This document shows, piece by piece, positions 15,681 through 23,637 of a DNA stretch of 64,000 nucleotides (the first letter of the stretch is position 1; each line of letters begins with the position of its first letter). This DNA comes from Arthrobacter sp. ISL-65. GTDB taxonomy: Bacteria; Actinomycetota; Actinomycetes; Actinomycetales; Micrococcaceae. The stretch is taken from assembly GCF_018613795.1 (NCBI RefSeq), contig NZ_JAGGPN010000004.1, forward strand, positions 40,293 to 104,292, written 5' to 3'. Under the pieces are notes generated by a model that ran no database searches, was not told the origin of the DNA, and was given only the letters and a program-made list of their open reading frames with translations. The position numbers and the translations under genes were made by a program.

Positions 15681-17009
15681 GTGAATGATTCGACCCCGAA
15701 TACAGTGACTCCCATGCTGCACTTTGGATGGTTTGTGGGCCATGGCTTCGGGGTCCAGGGCTGGGGGACGCCCGGCTACGGAATAGGCTACGACTGGAGG
15801 AAGCCCGCCCCCTACCAGCATGCGGTCCGCGAGTTTGAGCGGGCGGGACTGGACCTGTTCATCATCGAGGACTCCCTCACCGTCCCCGACACCTACGGCG
15901 GCAGCGCGGAGGTTTCGCTGGCACAGGCGTCCTTTGCGCCGAAGCACGATCCGCTGGCACTGGTGCCGTACCTGCTCTCCGCCACGGAGCACCTGGGCAT
16001 TGTGCCCACCATCAGCGCCTCCTTCTACCCGCCGTTCACCGCGGCCCGGCTGCTGGCCACGCTGCAGCACTTCTCCAACGGGCAGCTGGGCTGGAACGTG
16101 GTGACCTCCGGCAGCGATCTTGCCGCGCAGAACTACGGACTGGACCAGCAGATCGAGCACGACCTCCGCTACGAGAAGGCCGAGGAGTTCGTGGACGTCG
16201 TGCGCAAGCTCTGGCGCAGCTGGGAACCGGACGCCATCCGGGAGGACACCCGGGCAGGGATCTTCGCGGACCACACCAAGGTCCGGCCGATCCACCACGA
16301 GGGGGAGTTCTTCAGGGTCCGGGGACCGCTGAACACGGCCCCGCTGCCGGAGGAGCCGGTGCTGGTGCAGGCCGGGGCATCCCCGCGGGGCAAGGCCTTC
16401 GCCGGTGCCAACGCGGATGTTGCGATCGCCCTGGCCCGCGGCGCCGACGGCATGAAGGCGTACCGGGACTCCATCCGCGCCGAGGCCGCCGCGGCCGGCC
16501 GGAACCCCGGCGACGTCAAGGTGCTGTTCGTCCTCAAACCCACCGTGACCGGTTCCAGGGCCGAAGCGGAGGAGCTGCGGGCCGCGCGCCGGGAGCTCAC
16601 CCAGCGGGACATCGACAGCCAGCTCAACTCAATCTCCTACCTGTCCGTCATCGACTTCAAGCAGTTCGATCTGGACGCGCCGCTCCCGCAGCTCAGCACC
16701 AACAGCAACCAGGGCACACTGGAGCACTTCTCCAAGGCTGCGCCCCCGGGATCCACCCTGCGGCAGATCCTGCAGGCGCGGAGCGGCGGGGCCGGGGACA
16801 GCATCATCGGCACTGCCGAGGAGATCGCCGACCACCTCGAGGAAACCGGGGCCGCAGTGGGCGGGGACGGGTTCCTCTTCTCCGGCTTCGTGGATCCGGC
16901 GACCATTCACGGGGTGCTGGACAGGCTGGCGCCCGTACTGCGCCGGCGGGGGCTGCTGCGGACGAGCTACGGCAACGGCGGCTTCCGCCGCAACCTGCTG
17001 GACTTCTAA
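15681..17009 (+). CDS. LLM-class FMN-dependent monooxygenase (NtaA/SoxA/DszA group)
   Basis: A 442-residue flavin monooxygenase of the nitrilotriacetate/dibenzothiophene-sulfone branch of the bacterial luciferase superfamily. Evidence is the GFGVQGWGTPG opening, FIIEDSLTVPDTYGG, SASFYPPFTAARLLATLQHFSNGQLGWNVVTS (branch-typical), QIEHDLRYEKAEEFVDVVRKLW and EPVLVQAGASPRGKAFAG. It uses FMNH2 supplied by a separate reductase. I take the GTG at 15681; ATG at 15714 (MLHFGWFVG) is an alternative. Homologues cleave C-N or C-S bonds. The following ammonia-lyase-like and cysteine-synthase-like genes on the same strand, four bases downstream, suggest use of an N- or S-containing compound. Confidence 0.88.
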   Translation: MNDSTPNTVTPMLHFGWFVGHGFGVQGWGTPGYGIGYDWRKPAPYQHAVREFERAGLDLFIIEDSLTVPDTYGGSAEVSLAQASFAPKHDPLALVPYLLSATEHLGIVPTISASFYPPFTAARLLATLQHFSNGQLGWNVVTSGSDLAAQNYGLDQQIEHDLRYEKAEEFVDVVRKLWRSWEPDAIREDTRAGIFADHTKVRPIHHEGEFFRVRGPLNTAPLPEEPVLVQAGASPRGKAFAGANADVAIALARGADGMKAYRDSIRAEAAAAGRNPGDVKVLFVLKPTVTGSRAEAEELRAARRELTQRDIDSQLNSISYLSVIDFKQFDLDAPLPQLSTNSNQGTLEHFSKAAPPGSTLRQILQARSGGAGDSIIGTAEEIADHLEETGAAVGGDGFLFSGFVDPATIHGVLDRLAPVLRRRGLLRTSYGNGGFRRNLLDF

Positions 17010-17013
17010 CGCC

Positions 17014-18705
17014 ATGGCCGGGGCTGGTGCAATGGCCGGGACCGGGGGACACGACGGACTGATGCCGGGTGTCCGCCGCGGCAGGTTCCTGATCGGCACG
17101 GCCCACATCCGTGCCGACGACGTGGCTGCCGCGGCGGCCGATCCCGCGGTGGAGGTGGTCCTCAGCGCCGACGCCCTCGAGCTCGTGGGCCTGTCCCGCG
17201 AGGTGGTGCAGGCGGCCATCGATTCCGGCCACCGGGTCTACGGCCTGAACACCCTGCTCGGCTCCGGCCGGGACACGGCCGTGGGCCAGGAATCCATCCT
17301 CGACTTCCAGCTGCAGGTGGTGCGCTACCACCACAGCGGCGTCGGCGCGCTGCTGGACCGGGATGAAGTCCGGGCCCTGATCCTGGCCAGGCTCATCGGA
17401 TTCACGCGGGGCGGCTCGGGGGTGCGGCCGGAAACTGTGCGGTTTTATGCCGAACTGCTCAACAGGGGCGTGGTGCCGGCTGTTCCGTCCGAGGGGTCCG
17501 TCGGCTCGTCGGACCTCACCCAGCTGGCGGCGGTTGCCGCCGTCGCCATCGGGGAGGGCCAGGCGCTTGCTCCCGACGGCGGCCTGCAGGACGGCGCGGA
17601 GGTGCTCGCGGCTGCCGGGCTGGAACCTCTGGTCCTGGCGCCGGGCGAGGCACTGGCGCTGGTCAGCGCCAACTCCTATTCGATCGGTGCCGGCGCGCTG
17701 GAACTCCGCCGCATCCAGTGGCTCGCCGATTTGGCGGACACCGCGCTGGCGCTCTCGCTTGAGGCCACAGCAAGGTACGACGGCGGCGGGAACCTCAGCC
17801 CGTTTTCGCTGGCCGTGCAGTCGGCCAAGGCCGTTGACGGCCAGCGTGTCTCGGCGGCCAATGTCAGGCGCCTGGTCCGGGGCGGCTGGCTGGGGGACCC
17901 GCGGCGGCAGGTGTCGGTCCAGGATGCGCTGTCCTTCCGCGCCGCGCCGCAGACGCACGGTGCGTTCCGGGGCCAGGTGACCGCCCTGGCTGACGCGCTC
18001 GAGGTGGAACTCAACGGCCGGGGCGACAACCCGCTGACGGATGTGGCCTCGGGCCGGATGGTGTCTGGCGGAAACTTCCAGCCCATGCAGCTGGCCCTGG
18101 CGTTCGAGGCGCTGCGGCTGGGACTGGCCCATGTCGGAATCAGCAGTGAGCGGCGGATCGCCAAGCTCTATCCGCCGCAGCGCCTGATCCGGCAGCTCAA
18201 CCTCGAGGCAGCGCGGGCCGGGACGCAGCTCGCGTCCGAGGACCTGCCGGGACTGCTCTGGTACTCGGCCGCTGGCCTGCTGGCGGAGCTGAAGTTCCTG
18301 GCGGCACCTGCCACGCTGGGTGCACCCACCCTGTCCGCGGACGTGGAGGACCACTCCACGCTGGCCCCGCTGGCCCTCCAGCAGCTGCAGCGCTCGGTGG
18401 AGGCCGCGGCCAAACTCCTCACCATCGAGGCGTTGACGGCCTCCTACCTTTTGGCGGAGGCACAGGGTACGGCTCTGCGGGAGGCGGAAATCCGGGAGCT
18501 CGGATCAGGCACCGGCGTCGTCGTGGCGCGGCTGTCGGGCCTGCTGGCCGGGCAGCTGCCGGCAGCGGTGCTGGTTGACAGTGCTCGTGCTGCGCTCGCG
18601 GACCTGCTGGCACGACTGCCCGAATTGCGGACACCTGACCCAGACGGTCCGAATGACGGGGGGCCGAATGGCGGCGGTCCGGACGATGGGGGAGGAACGT
18701 CATGA
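17014..18705 (+). CDS. Histidine/aromatic ammonia-lyase homologue without normal MIO triad
   Basis: A 563-residue protein of the histidine/phenylalanine ammonia-lyase family: GHRVYGLNTLLGSG near residues 70-83 (equivalent of VYGVNTGFG), VRYHHSGVG, then VPSEGSVGSSDLTQLA near 156-171, SANSYSIGAGAL and the NPLTD and GGNFQ segments of the substrate site. Active members have G-S-V-G-A-S-G-D-L and cyclise Ala-Ser-Gly to the MIO electrophile. Here residues 161-168 read G-S-V-G-S-S-D-L: Ala is Ser and Gly is deleted, so MIO cannot form in the usual way. Ergothionase, as I recall, is an MIO-independent member that eliminates trimethylamine from ergothioneine, so a related elimination is possible. The C-terminus is a Gly/Pro/Asp-rich tail. 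It overlaps the next gene by four bases. Confidence 0.8.
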   Translation: MAGAGAMAGTGGHDGLMPGVRRGRFLIGTAHIRADDVAAAAADPAVEVVLSADALELVGLSREVVQAAIDSGHRVYGLNTLLGSGRDTAVGQESILDFQLQVVRYHHSGVGALLDRDEVRALILARLIGFTRGGSGVRPETVRFYAELLNRGVVPAVPSEGSVGSSDLTQLAAVAAVAIGEGQALAPDGGLQDGAEVLAAAGLEPLVLAPGEALALVSANSYSIGAGALELRRIQWLADLADTALALSLEATARYDGGGNLSPFSLAVQSAKAVDGQRVSAANVRRLVRGGWLGDPRRQVSVQDALSFRAAPQTHGAFRGQVTALADALEVELNGRGDNPLTDVASGRMVSGGNFQPMQLALAFEALRLGLAHVGISSERRIAKLYPPQRLIRQLNLEAARAGTQLASEDLPGLLWYSAAGLLAELKFLAAPATLGAPTLSADVEDHSTLAPLALQQLQRSVEAAAKLLTIEALTASYLLAEAQGTALREAEIRELGSGTGVVVARLSGLLAGQLPAAVLVDSARAALADLLARLPELRTPDPDGPNDGGPNGGGPDDGGGTS

Positions 18706-19751
18706 CCACTGTGACGGGAAGCGGCCGCCAGCCAAGGCATGTGGCGCCGATCGTGGATGCGGGCGTGGACGCTGGCGCTGTGCTGGCGCGGGTGGGGAAC
18801 ACTCCGCTGGTGCCGCTGAACGTGCTGAGCCGCGGGCTGGGGAGCACCGTCTTCGTCAAGCTCGAATCGGAGAACCCTGGCGGTTCCATCAAGGACCGGA
18901 CCGCGCTGAGCATGGTCCGCGCGGCCGAGCGGAGCGGCGAGCTGCAGCCCGGCGGGACCATCGTGGAAAGCACCTCCGGAAACACCGGAATCGGGCTCGC
19001 CCTGATCGGGGCGCTGACCGGGCATCCGGTGGTGGTGGTCACCGGTGATTCCATCTCCTCCGAAAAGCTGGAGGCCCTCAACAGGTACGGGGCGCGGGTG
19101 GTGTTTACGGACTGGAGCGCACCCTCGGATTCGCCGGAAAATGCGCGGGCGGTCGCGGCCCGGATCACGGCCGAAATTCCCGGCGCGTGGCGTCCGCTGC
19201 AGTTCGACAACCCGGCCAATCCGCGGGCGCACTACGAGGGGACGGCGCCGGAAATCTGGGAGCAGACGGCCGGCCGGGTGACGCATTTCGTCGCAGGCGT
19301 CGGCACCGGCGGCACCATCACCGGGAACGGACGGTACCTCAAGGAGAAGTCCGGCGGGCATGTGGAGGTGATCGGCGCGGACCCGTACGGTTCGGTCTAC
19401 AGCGGCGGGCACCCGGGCCAGATCCTGGTGGACGGTGTGGGCAACTCCTGGCCCAAGCCCGACTGGCCGAAGGTCTTCGACCGCGGACTGCTGGACCGGT
19501 TCCTGCGGATCCCGAATGACGAGGTGTACACCATGCTGCACCGGCTGCTCAACGACGAAGGCCTGTCCCTCGGGCCGTCGTCGGGACTGACGGTGGCGGC
19601 AGCTGTCCGGGTGGCCAGGGCGGCACCGCACGGGTCAGTGGTGGTGGCGATCGCCCCGGACACCGGCAGCAACTACCAGAGCAAGGCCTTCAACCCGGTG
19701 TGGCTGGCGGACAACCACATCCGCCTCGCCGCCGATCTTGCGGAGGACTAG
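18702..19751 (+). CDS. Cysteine synthase/cystathionine beta-synthase-like PLP enzyme
   Basis: A 349-residue fold-type II PLP enzyme. Lys64 in NPGGSIKDRTA binds PLP; ESTSGNTGIGLAL is the substrate Asn/Thr loop, and GVGTGGTITGNGRYLKE is the phosphate loop. The Ser in PSSGLTVAAAV near the C-terminus completes the site. It has only the catalytic domain, with no C-terminal CBS pair. Segments ADPYGSVYSGG and VDGVGNSWPK are closer to cystathionine beta-synthase than to CysK. The start sits in the ATGA overlap with the ammonia-lyase homologue, so the two are translationally coupled and likely share a pathway, perhaps one releasing or trapping reduced sulfur. The substrates are not determined by sequence. 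Confidence 0.88.
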   Translation: MTTVTGSGRQPRHVAPIVDAGVDAGAVLARVGNTPLVPLNVLSRGLGSTVFVKLESENPGGSIKDRTALSMVRAAERSGELQPGGTIVESTSGNTGIGLALIGALTGHPVVVVTGDSISSEKLEALNRYGARVVFTDWSAPSDSPENARAVAARITAEIPGAWRPLQFDNPANPRAHYEGTAPEIWEQTAGRVTHFVAGVGTGGTITGNGRYLKEKSGGHVEVIGADPYGSVYSGGHPGQILVDGVGNSWPKPDWPKVFDRGLLDRFLRIPNDEVYTMLHRLLNDEGLSLGPSSGLTVAAAVRVARAAPHGSVVVAIAPDTGSNYQSKAFNPVWLADNHIRLAADLAED

Positions 19752-19803
19752 CGCCAAAAACTGCCGGCTCGCCGTCGGGAAACCCCTCAGGAAGTGAAAC
19801 CCG

Positions 19804-20901
19804 TCAGGAGGCCGGGCCGCTGGCGGCCGTCTCGCTCTCCGAGCGGATCCAGGCATTCCAGTCCAGCGGGTGGACGGAGGGCCGGCCCAGCAGGTAGCCC
19901 TGCGCAGCCGTCATGCCAAGTTCGGTCACGGCCTCGAGTTCCCCGGGAGTCTCGACGCCCTGGGCGCCGATGACGGCGTCAATGTGACGGGCGAGTTCAT
20001 TCATGGCGGCGGCCCTCAGGCGCTGGCCCGGGGAGTCCTCGATGCCCGCGATGAAGCTCCGGTCCAGCTTGATGATGTCCGGGTGCAGTTCCAGGACCTG
20101 GTCCATCGACGTGAAGCCGACCTCGGCACCGTTCACGGCGATCCGCAGCCCACGGCGCCGCAGCGGAGCGATGGCGGCCGTCAGCGGCGCGTACTGCTCA
20201 AGGGGGACGGGGCCATTCAGGTCGATGACGATCCGGTCCATGGCCAGCTGGGAATGTTCCAGCAGCCCCGGGATCCTTGGGTCCGCGCACGTTGCCGGAG
20301 TCAGGTTCAGGCCGATGAACATGTGATCGGGCACGGCCTGCGCCGCAGCAAGGGCCCGGTGCAGCGCCGCGAGTTCAAGCTCGGTGCCCAGCCCCACGGA
20401 TTCGGCCTCATTGAACCAGTGATCCGCGCTGGCACCGTCGTCGGTGACGAACCGGGTCAGGGCCTCGACACCGATCACGTGACCCTCCGGAAGCCGGCGG
20501 ATCGGCTGGAACGCGGTCATCAGCATCTTGTCGGCAAGGATGGCTTCAATCCGGTTCCTGCTGCGCCGGGTGAAGGGCACGGGCTCGGGCGCGGCCAGGT
20601 TCTGGGCGGAGACGCTCACCGGGATGGCGCCGTTTTCGGCGTTAACCAGCTCCGTGGTGGCGGTGAGGTGCTCAAGCAGCACGTGTTCGGGATTATCCGG
20701 ATGGGCTTCGAACAGGGCGCGCAACTGGGTTCGCGGCCATTCGCTCGCCGGATCTGTTTCGGCGAGCAGTTCGGTAATGATCTGGTGGGCTTGCCAGCGC
20801 ACAGTAATTTCCCCCATGTCCCCCGGCAGCGCTGCCTGGGCCCCCCAGCCCGTGGGTAGTGAGTTTGTCAATGCGTGCAGGGAGTTGTCATCCCAAGACA
20901 T
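19804..20901 (-). CDS. Degenerate EAL-domain protein
   Basis: A 365-residue protein. The first 130 residues are an unidentified N-terminal region, and the rest is an EAL (c-di-GMP phosphodiesterase) fold: VIGVEALTRF (the EAL triad is kept), MFIGLNLTP, PDIIKLDRSFIAGI and a final TAAQGYLLGRP. Key metal residues are lost. The usual DDFGTG loop reads NGAEVGF, and the AEGVET motif reads AQGVET, losing its Glu. Catalysis is therefore unlikely; a c-di-GMP receptor or a protein-interaction role is more probable. No signal peptide or transmembrane segment is seen. It stands alone on the minus strand after the PLP enzyme. Confidence 0.82.
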   Translation of the reverse strand: MSWDDNSLHALTNSLPTGWGAQAALPGDMGEITVRWQAHQIITELLAETDPASEWPRTQLRALFEAHPDNPEHVLLEHLTATTELVNAENGAIPVSVSAQNLAAPEPVPFTRRSRNRIEAILADKMLMTAFQPIRRLPEGHVIGVEALTRFVTDDGASADHWFNEAESVGLGTELELAALHRALAAAQAVPDHMFIGLNLTPATCADPRIPGLLEHSQLAMDRIVIDLNGPVPLEQYAPLTAAIAPLRRRGLRIAVNGAEVGFTSMDQVLELHPDIIKLDRSFIAGIEDSPGQRLRAAAMNELARHIDAVIGAQGVETPGELEAVTELGMTAAQGYLLGRPSVHPLDWNAWIRSESETAASGPAS

Positions 20902-21069
20902 CGGCTATTCCTTTATACGTACTCATTCCGGCTGAGCCCGGAACCAAGCCACGTGCCATCACCGCCGCGGGGCGTGGGCAAGTGGCCGTGGAAGAAGACT
21001 ACAACGCAGGGCACCGGCTTGTCCCACATTTTTTCGAACGGTGCCTTTTCGTTATGCGGGACGTCCGGG

Positions 21070-22002
21070 TTACTCGATTCCGGCGAACAGTTCGTTCAGC
21101 TCGGCTGTCAGCTGCTTGCGGAGTGCCGGCGTGCCGATTTCGCGGCCGTCGATGTGATTGACCGGGGCCAGGAGGCGGATGCTGGAAATCAGCCAGACGG
21201 CGTCGGCGTCGGCCAGGTCCTGTGGCTTCAGCGGGCCGTAGCCCAGTTCCCAGCCGGCGGCCTTGGCGGCGGCGAAGAGGGCGCCCTGCGACGTTCCGGG
21301 GAGAATGCCGCTGTCCAGCTGCGGTGTTACGAGGCGCTTGACTGTTGTTCCGGCGTCGTTCTTCTCCACGTTCGCCAGCAGCACGGTGGACGTGGGGCCC
21401 TCCAGTACGCGGCCGTCCGAGGACGTAAAGATGACGTCATCCGCCCCTTGCTTGTGGGCATGGCGCAGCGCGGCCATGTTCACCGCGTAGGACAGGGTCT
21501 TGGCGCCGAGCAGCAGCCACGGGGCGCGCTCGGCAGCGTCGCTGTCATAGCCGCGGTCAAGGAGGATCACGTCGATGCCGGTCTCGCGCTGGCGCCGTCC
21601 GGCCACGGCCACGGGGGAGACCTGAACCCAGCAGGTGGGGGCGGCGGCGCCCTCGACGCCGCGGGTGACAATAAGCTTGACCACGGCCTCGTCCAGCTCC
21701 GGGGAGGGCGCCGGGTTGTCGGAGCGGAACGCCGCGACGCCCGTCCCGACTGCACGGCGCCAGTCGTCCGGCCCCGGAATCCCAAGGTCCAATGCCTGCG
21801 CCGAGCGGGCCAGCCGGTCCAGGTGGGCCTGAATCTTCCGCGTGTGGCCGGCGACGGCGAGCATGGACTCAAACACCCCGTCACCGCGGGTGGCGCCCAA
21901 ATCAGTGGCCATCAGCTGCGGCTTTTCGGGATCGGCAATCCGGCCGTTCTCATAGTCCGGATCCAGGAACACCAGCACTGTGTGGGAGGTACGAGACGTC
22001 AT
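21070..22002 (-). CDS. pabC: Aminodeoxychorismate lyase / class IV aminotransferase
   Basis: A 310-residue fold-type IV PLP enzyme. The family marks are DLGATRGDGVFESML near residues 35-49, AKTLSYAVNMAALRHAH near 166-182 (PLP Lys) and DVIFTSSDGRVLEGPTSTVLL, then SGILPGTSQGALF. PabC cleaves aminodeoxychorismate to p-aminobenzoate and pyruvate in folate synthesis. A pabB fusion lies 1.6 kb away on the same strand, which supports this role over a branched-chain or D-amino-acid aminotransferase, although class IV specificity is hard to read. The two genes are separated by cls on the other strand, so they are not one operon. Confidence 0.8.
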   Translation of the reverse strand: MTSRTSHTVLVFLDPDYENGRIADPEKPQLMATDLGATRGDGVFESMLAVAGHTRKIQAHLDRLARSAQALDLGIPGPDDWRRAVGTGVAAFRSDNPAPSPELDEAVVKLIVTRGVEGAAAPTCWVQVSPVAVAGRRQRETGIDVILLDRGYDSDAAERAPWLLLGAKTLSYAVNMAALRHAHKQGADDVIFTSSDGRVLEGPTSTVLLANVEKNDAGTTVKRLVTPQLDSGILPGTSQGALFAAAKAAGWELGYGPLKPQDLADADAVWLISSIRLLAPVNHIDGREIGTPALRKQLTAELNELFAGIE

Positions 22003-22095
22003 GCCTCAAGCTTAGTGCGGCCGGTGCCCGATAGGCTGGCTTCACCGCTCCATACGGAATGGCTGCGAGGGTAAGAAATAACGGGGGTTTCAACT

Positions 22096-23571
22096 GTGTT
22101 GTGGCCGTTTCCGCTGGCAGAATCACTGCCGGCCTGGCTGATCCTGCTGCTCAGCGGCGTGGATCTGGTCATCAGGGTCCTGGCCGTCGGCATTATCCCT
22201 GGCAACCGGCGGCCCACCACGGCCATGGCCTGGCTGCTCGGCATCTTCTTCGTGCCGGCTTTGGGGCTGATCCTCTTCCTGCTCTTCGGCAACTTCAAGC
22301 TGTCGCGCCGCCGCACTGAGCAGCAGCAGCTGGTCAACGAGCGGGTCCGTGCCGGCAGCGCGGCGCTTTCCGACGTCGCCAGTGAGTATTCCGGCCCCGA
22401 ATGGGTCCAGTCCGCGGCCGAACTCAACCGCCGGCTCGGGTCGATCCCGCTGGTGGACGGCAACCAGGTGGAGCTGATACCCGGCTACCCGGACTCCATC
22501 GGGGCCATGACCGAGGCCGTGCGGAAAGCCAAGCGCTTCGTCAACGCCGAGTTCTACATCATGAGCACGGACCATGTCACGGACGACCTCCTCACGGCCC
22601 TCGAGGAGGCGGCGGACCGCGGCGTCCAGGTCCGCGTGCTGTTCGACCACATCGGAACCCTGCGCGTGAAGGGGTACAACAAGCTGCTGAAACGCCTCAA
22701 GGCGAGCCGCATCCAGTGGCGGCGGATGCTGCCGCTGCTGCCCATCCACGGCCAGTGGCGCAGGCCGGACCTGCGCAACCACCGCAAGATCATGGTGATC
22801 GACGGCGAAGTCGCGTTCACGGGGTCGCAGAACCTGATCGAGCCCTCCTACAACAACCCCAAGCACCGCAAGGCCGGCCGGGAATGGATCGAGCTGATGG
22901 CCTGCCTGCGGGGTCCGATCGTTCCTACGCTCAATGTTGTTTTTGCCACCGACTGGCTCAGCGAGACCGACGAGTCACTCGAAGACCAGCTACAGCTGAC
23001 TGCCGAGCCGTCGCCGGGCGGCGTCTCGGCCCAGGTGGTGCCCAGCGGCCCCGGCTTCACCACCGAGAACAACCTCCGGCTCTTCAACACGCTGATCTAC
23101 TCGGCGCAGCACCGGATTTCCGTTTGCAGCCCCTACTTCGTGCCGGATGATTCCCTGCTCTACGCCATCACCACCGCGGCCCAGCGCGGGGTGGACGTGG
23201 AACTGTTCGTCTCCGAGAAGGGCGACCAGTTCCTGGTCCACCACGCCCAGCAGTCCTACTACGAGGCCCTGCTGCGGGCCGGCGTGCGGATCTACCTCTA
23301 CAAGGCGCCGTTCGTGCTCCATGCCAAGCACTTCACCATCGACGACGAAGTGGCGGTCCTGGGCTCCAGCAACATGGACATGCGGTCCTTCTCGCTCAAC
23401 CTGGAGGTTTCGGTGATGCTGCTGGGTGCAGACGCCGTCAACAGCATGCGCGCGGTGGAGGACACCTATCGCGACATCTCCCATGAGCTCCGGCTCGAGG
23501 ACTGGATGCGCCGGCCTCTCGCGGCAAGGTACGTGGACAACGTCGCCCGCCTCACGGCCACCGTCCAATAG
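22096..23571 (+). CDS. cls: Cardiolipin synthase (phospholipase D family)
   Basis: A 491-residue membrane enzyme with a GTG start. Two N-terminal spans (about residues 8-30 and 38-60) match the PLDc_N region. Two HKD motifs follow: NHRKIMVIDGEVAFTGSQN near 232-250 and HAKHFTIDDEVAVLGSSNMD near 412-431. The pair forms the active site that joins phosphatidylglycerol-type lipids into cardiolipin. Length matches bacterial Cls. Neighbouring genes are on the opposite strand and are not functionally related. Confidence 0.9.
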   Translation: MLWPFPLAESLPAWLILLLSGVDLVIRVLAVGIIPGNRRPTTAMAWLLGIFFVPALGLILFLLFGNFKLSRRRTEQQQLVNERVRAGSAALSDVASEYSGPEWVQSAAELNRRLGSIPLVDGNQVELIPGYPDSIGAMTEAVRKAKRFVNAEFYIMSTDHVTDDLLTALEEAADRGVQVRVLFDHIGTLRVKGYNKLLKRLKASRIQWRRMLPLLPIHGQWRRPDLRNHRKIMVIDGEVAFTGSQNLIEPSYNNPKHRKAGREWIELMACLRGPIVPTLNVVFATDWLSETDESLEDQLQLTAEPSPGGVSAQVVPSGPGFTTENNLRLFNTLIYSAQHRISVCSPYFVPDDSLLYAITTAAQRGVDVELFVSEKGDQFLVHHAQQSYYEALLRAGVRIYLYKAPFVLHAKHFTIDDEVAVLGSSNMDMRSFSLNLEVSVMLLGADAVNSMRAVEDTYRDISHELRLEDWMRRPLAARYVDNVARLTATVQ

Positions 23572-23637
23572 GTCCGGAGTTTTTGTCCACGTGTCACGAC
23601 TTAGAGGCCCATTAGCTCGCGAAATCTGGACAGAAAC

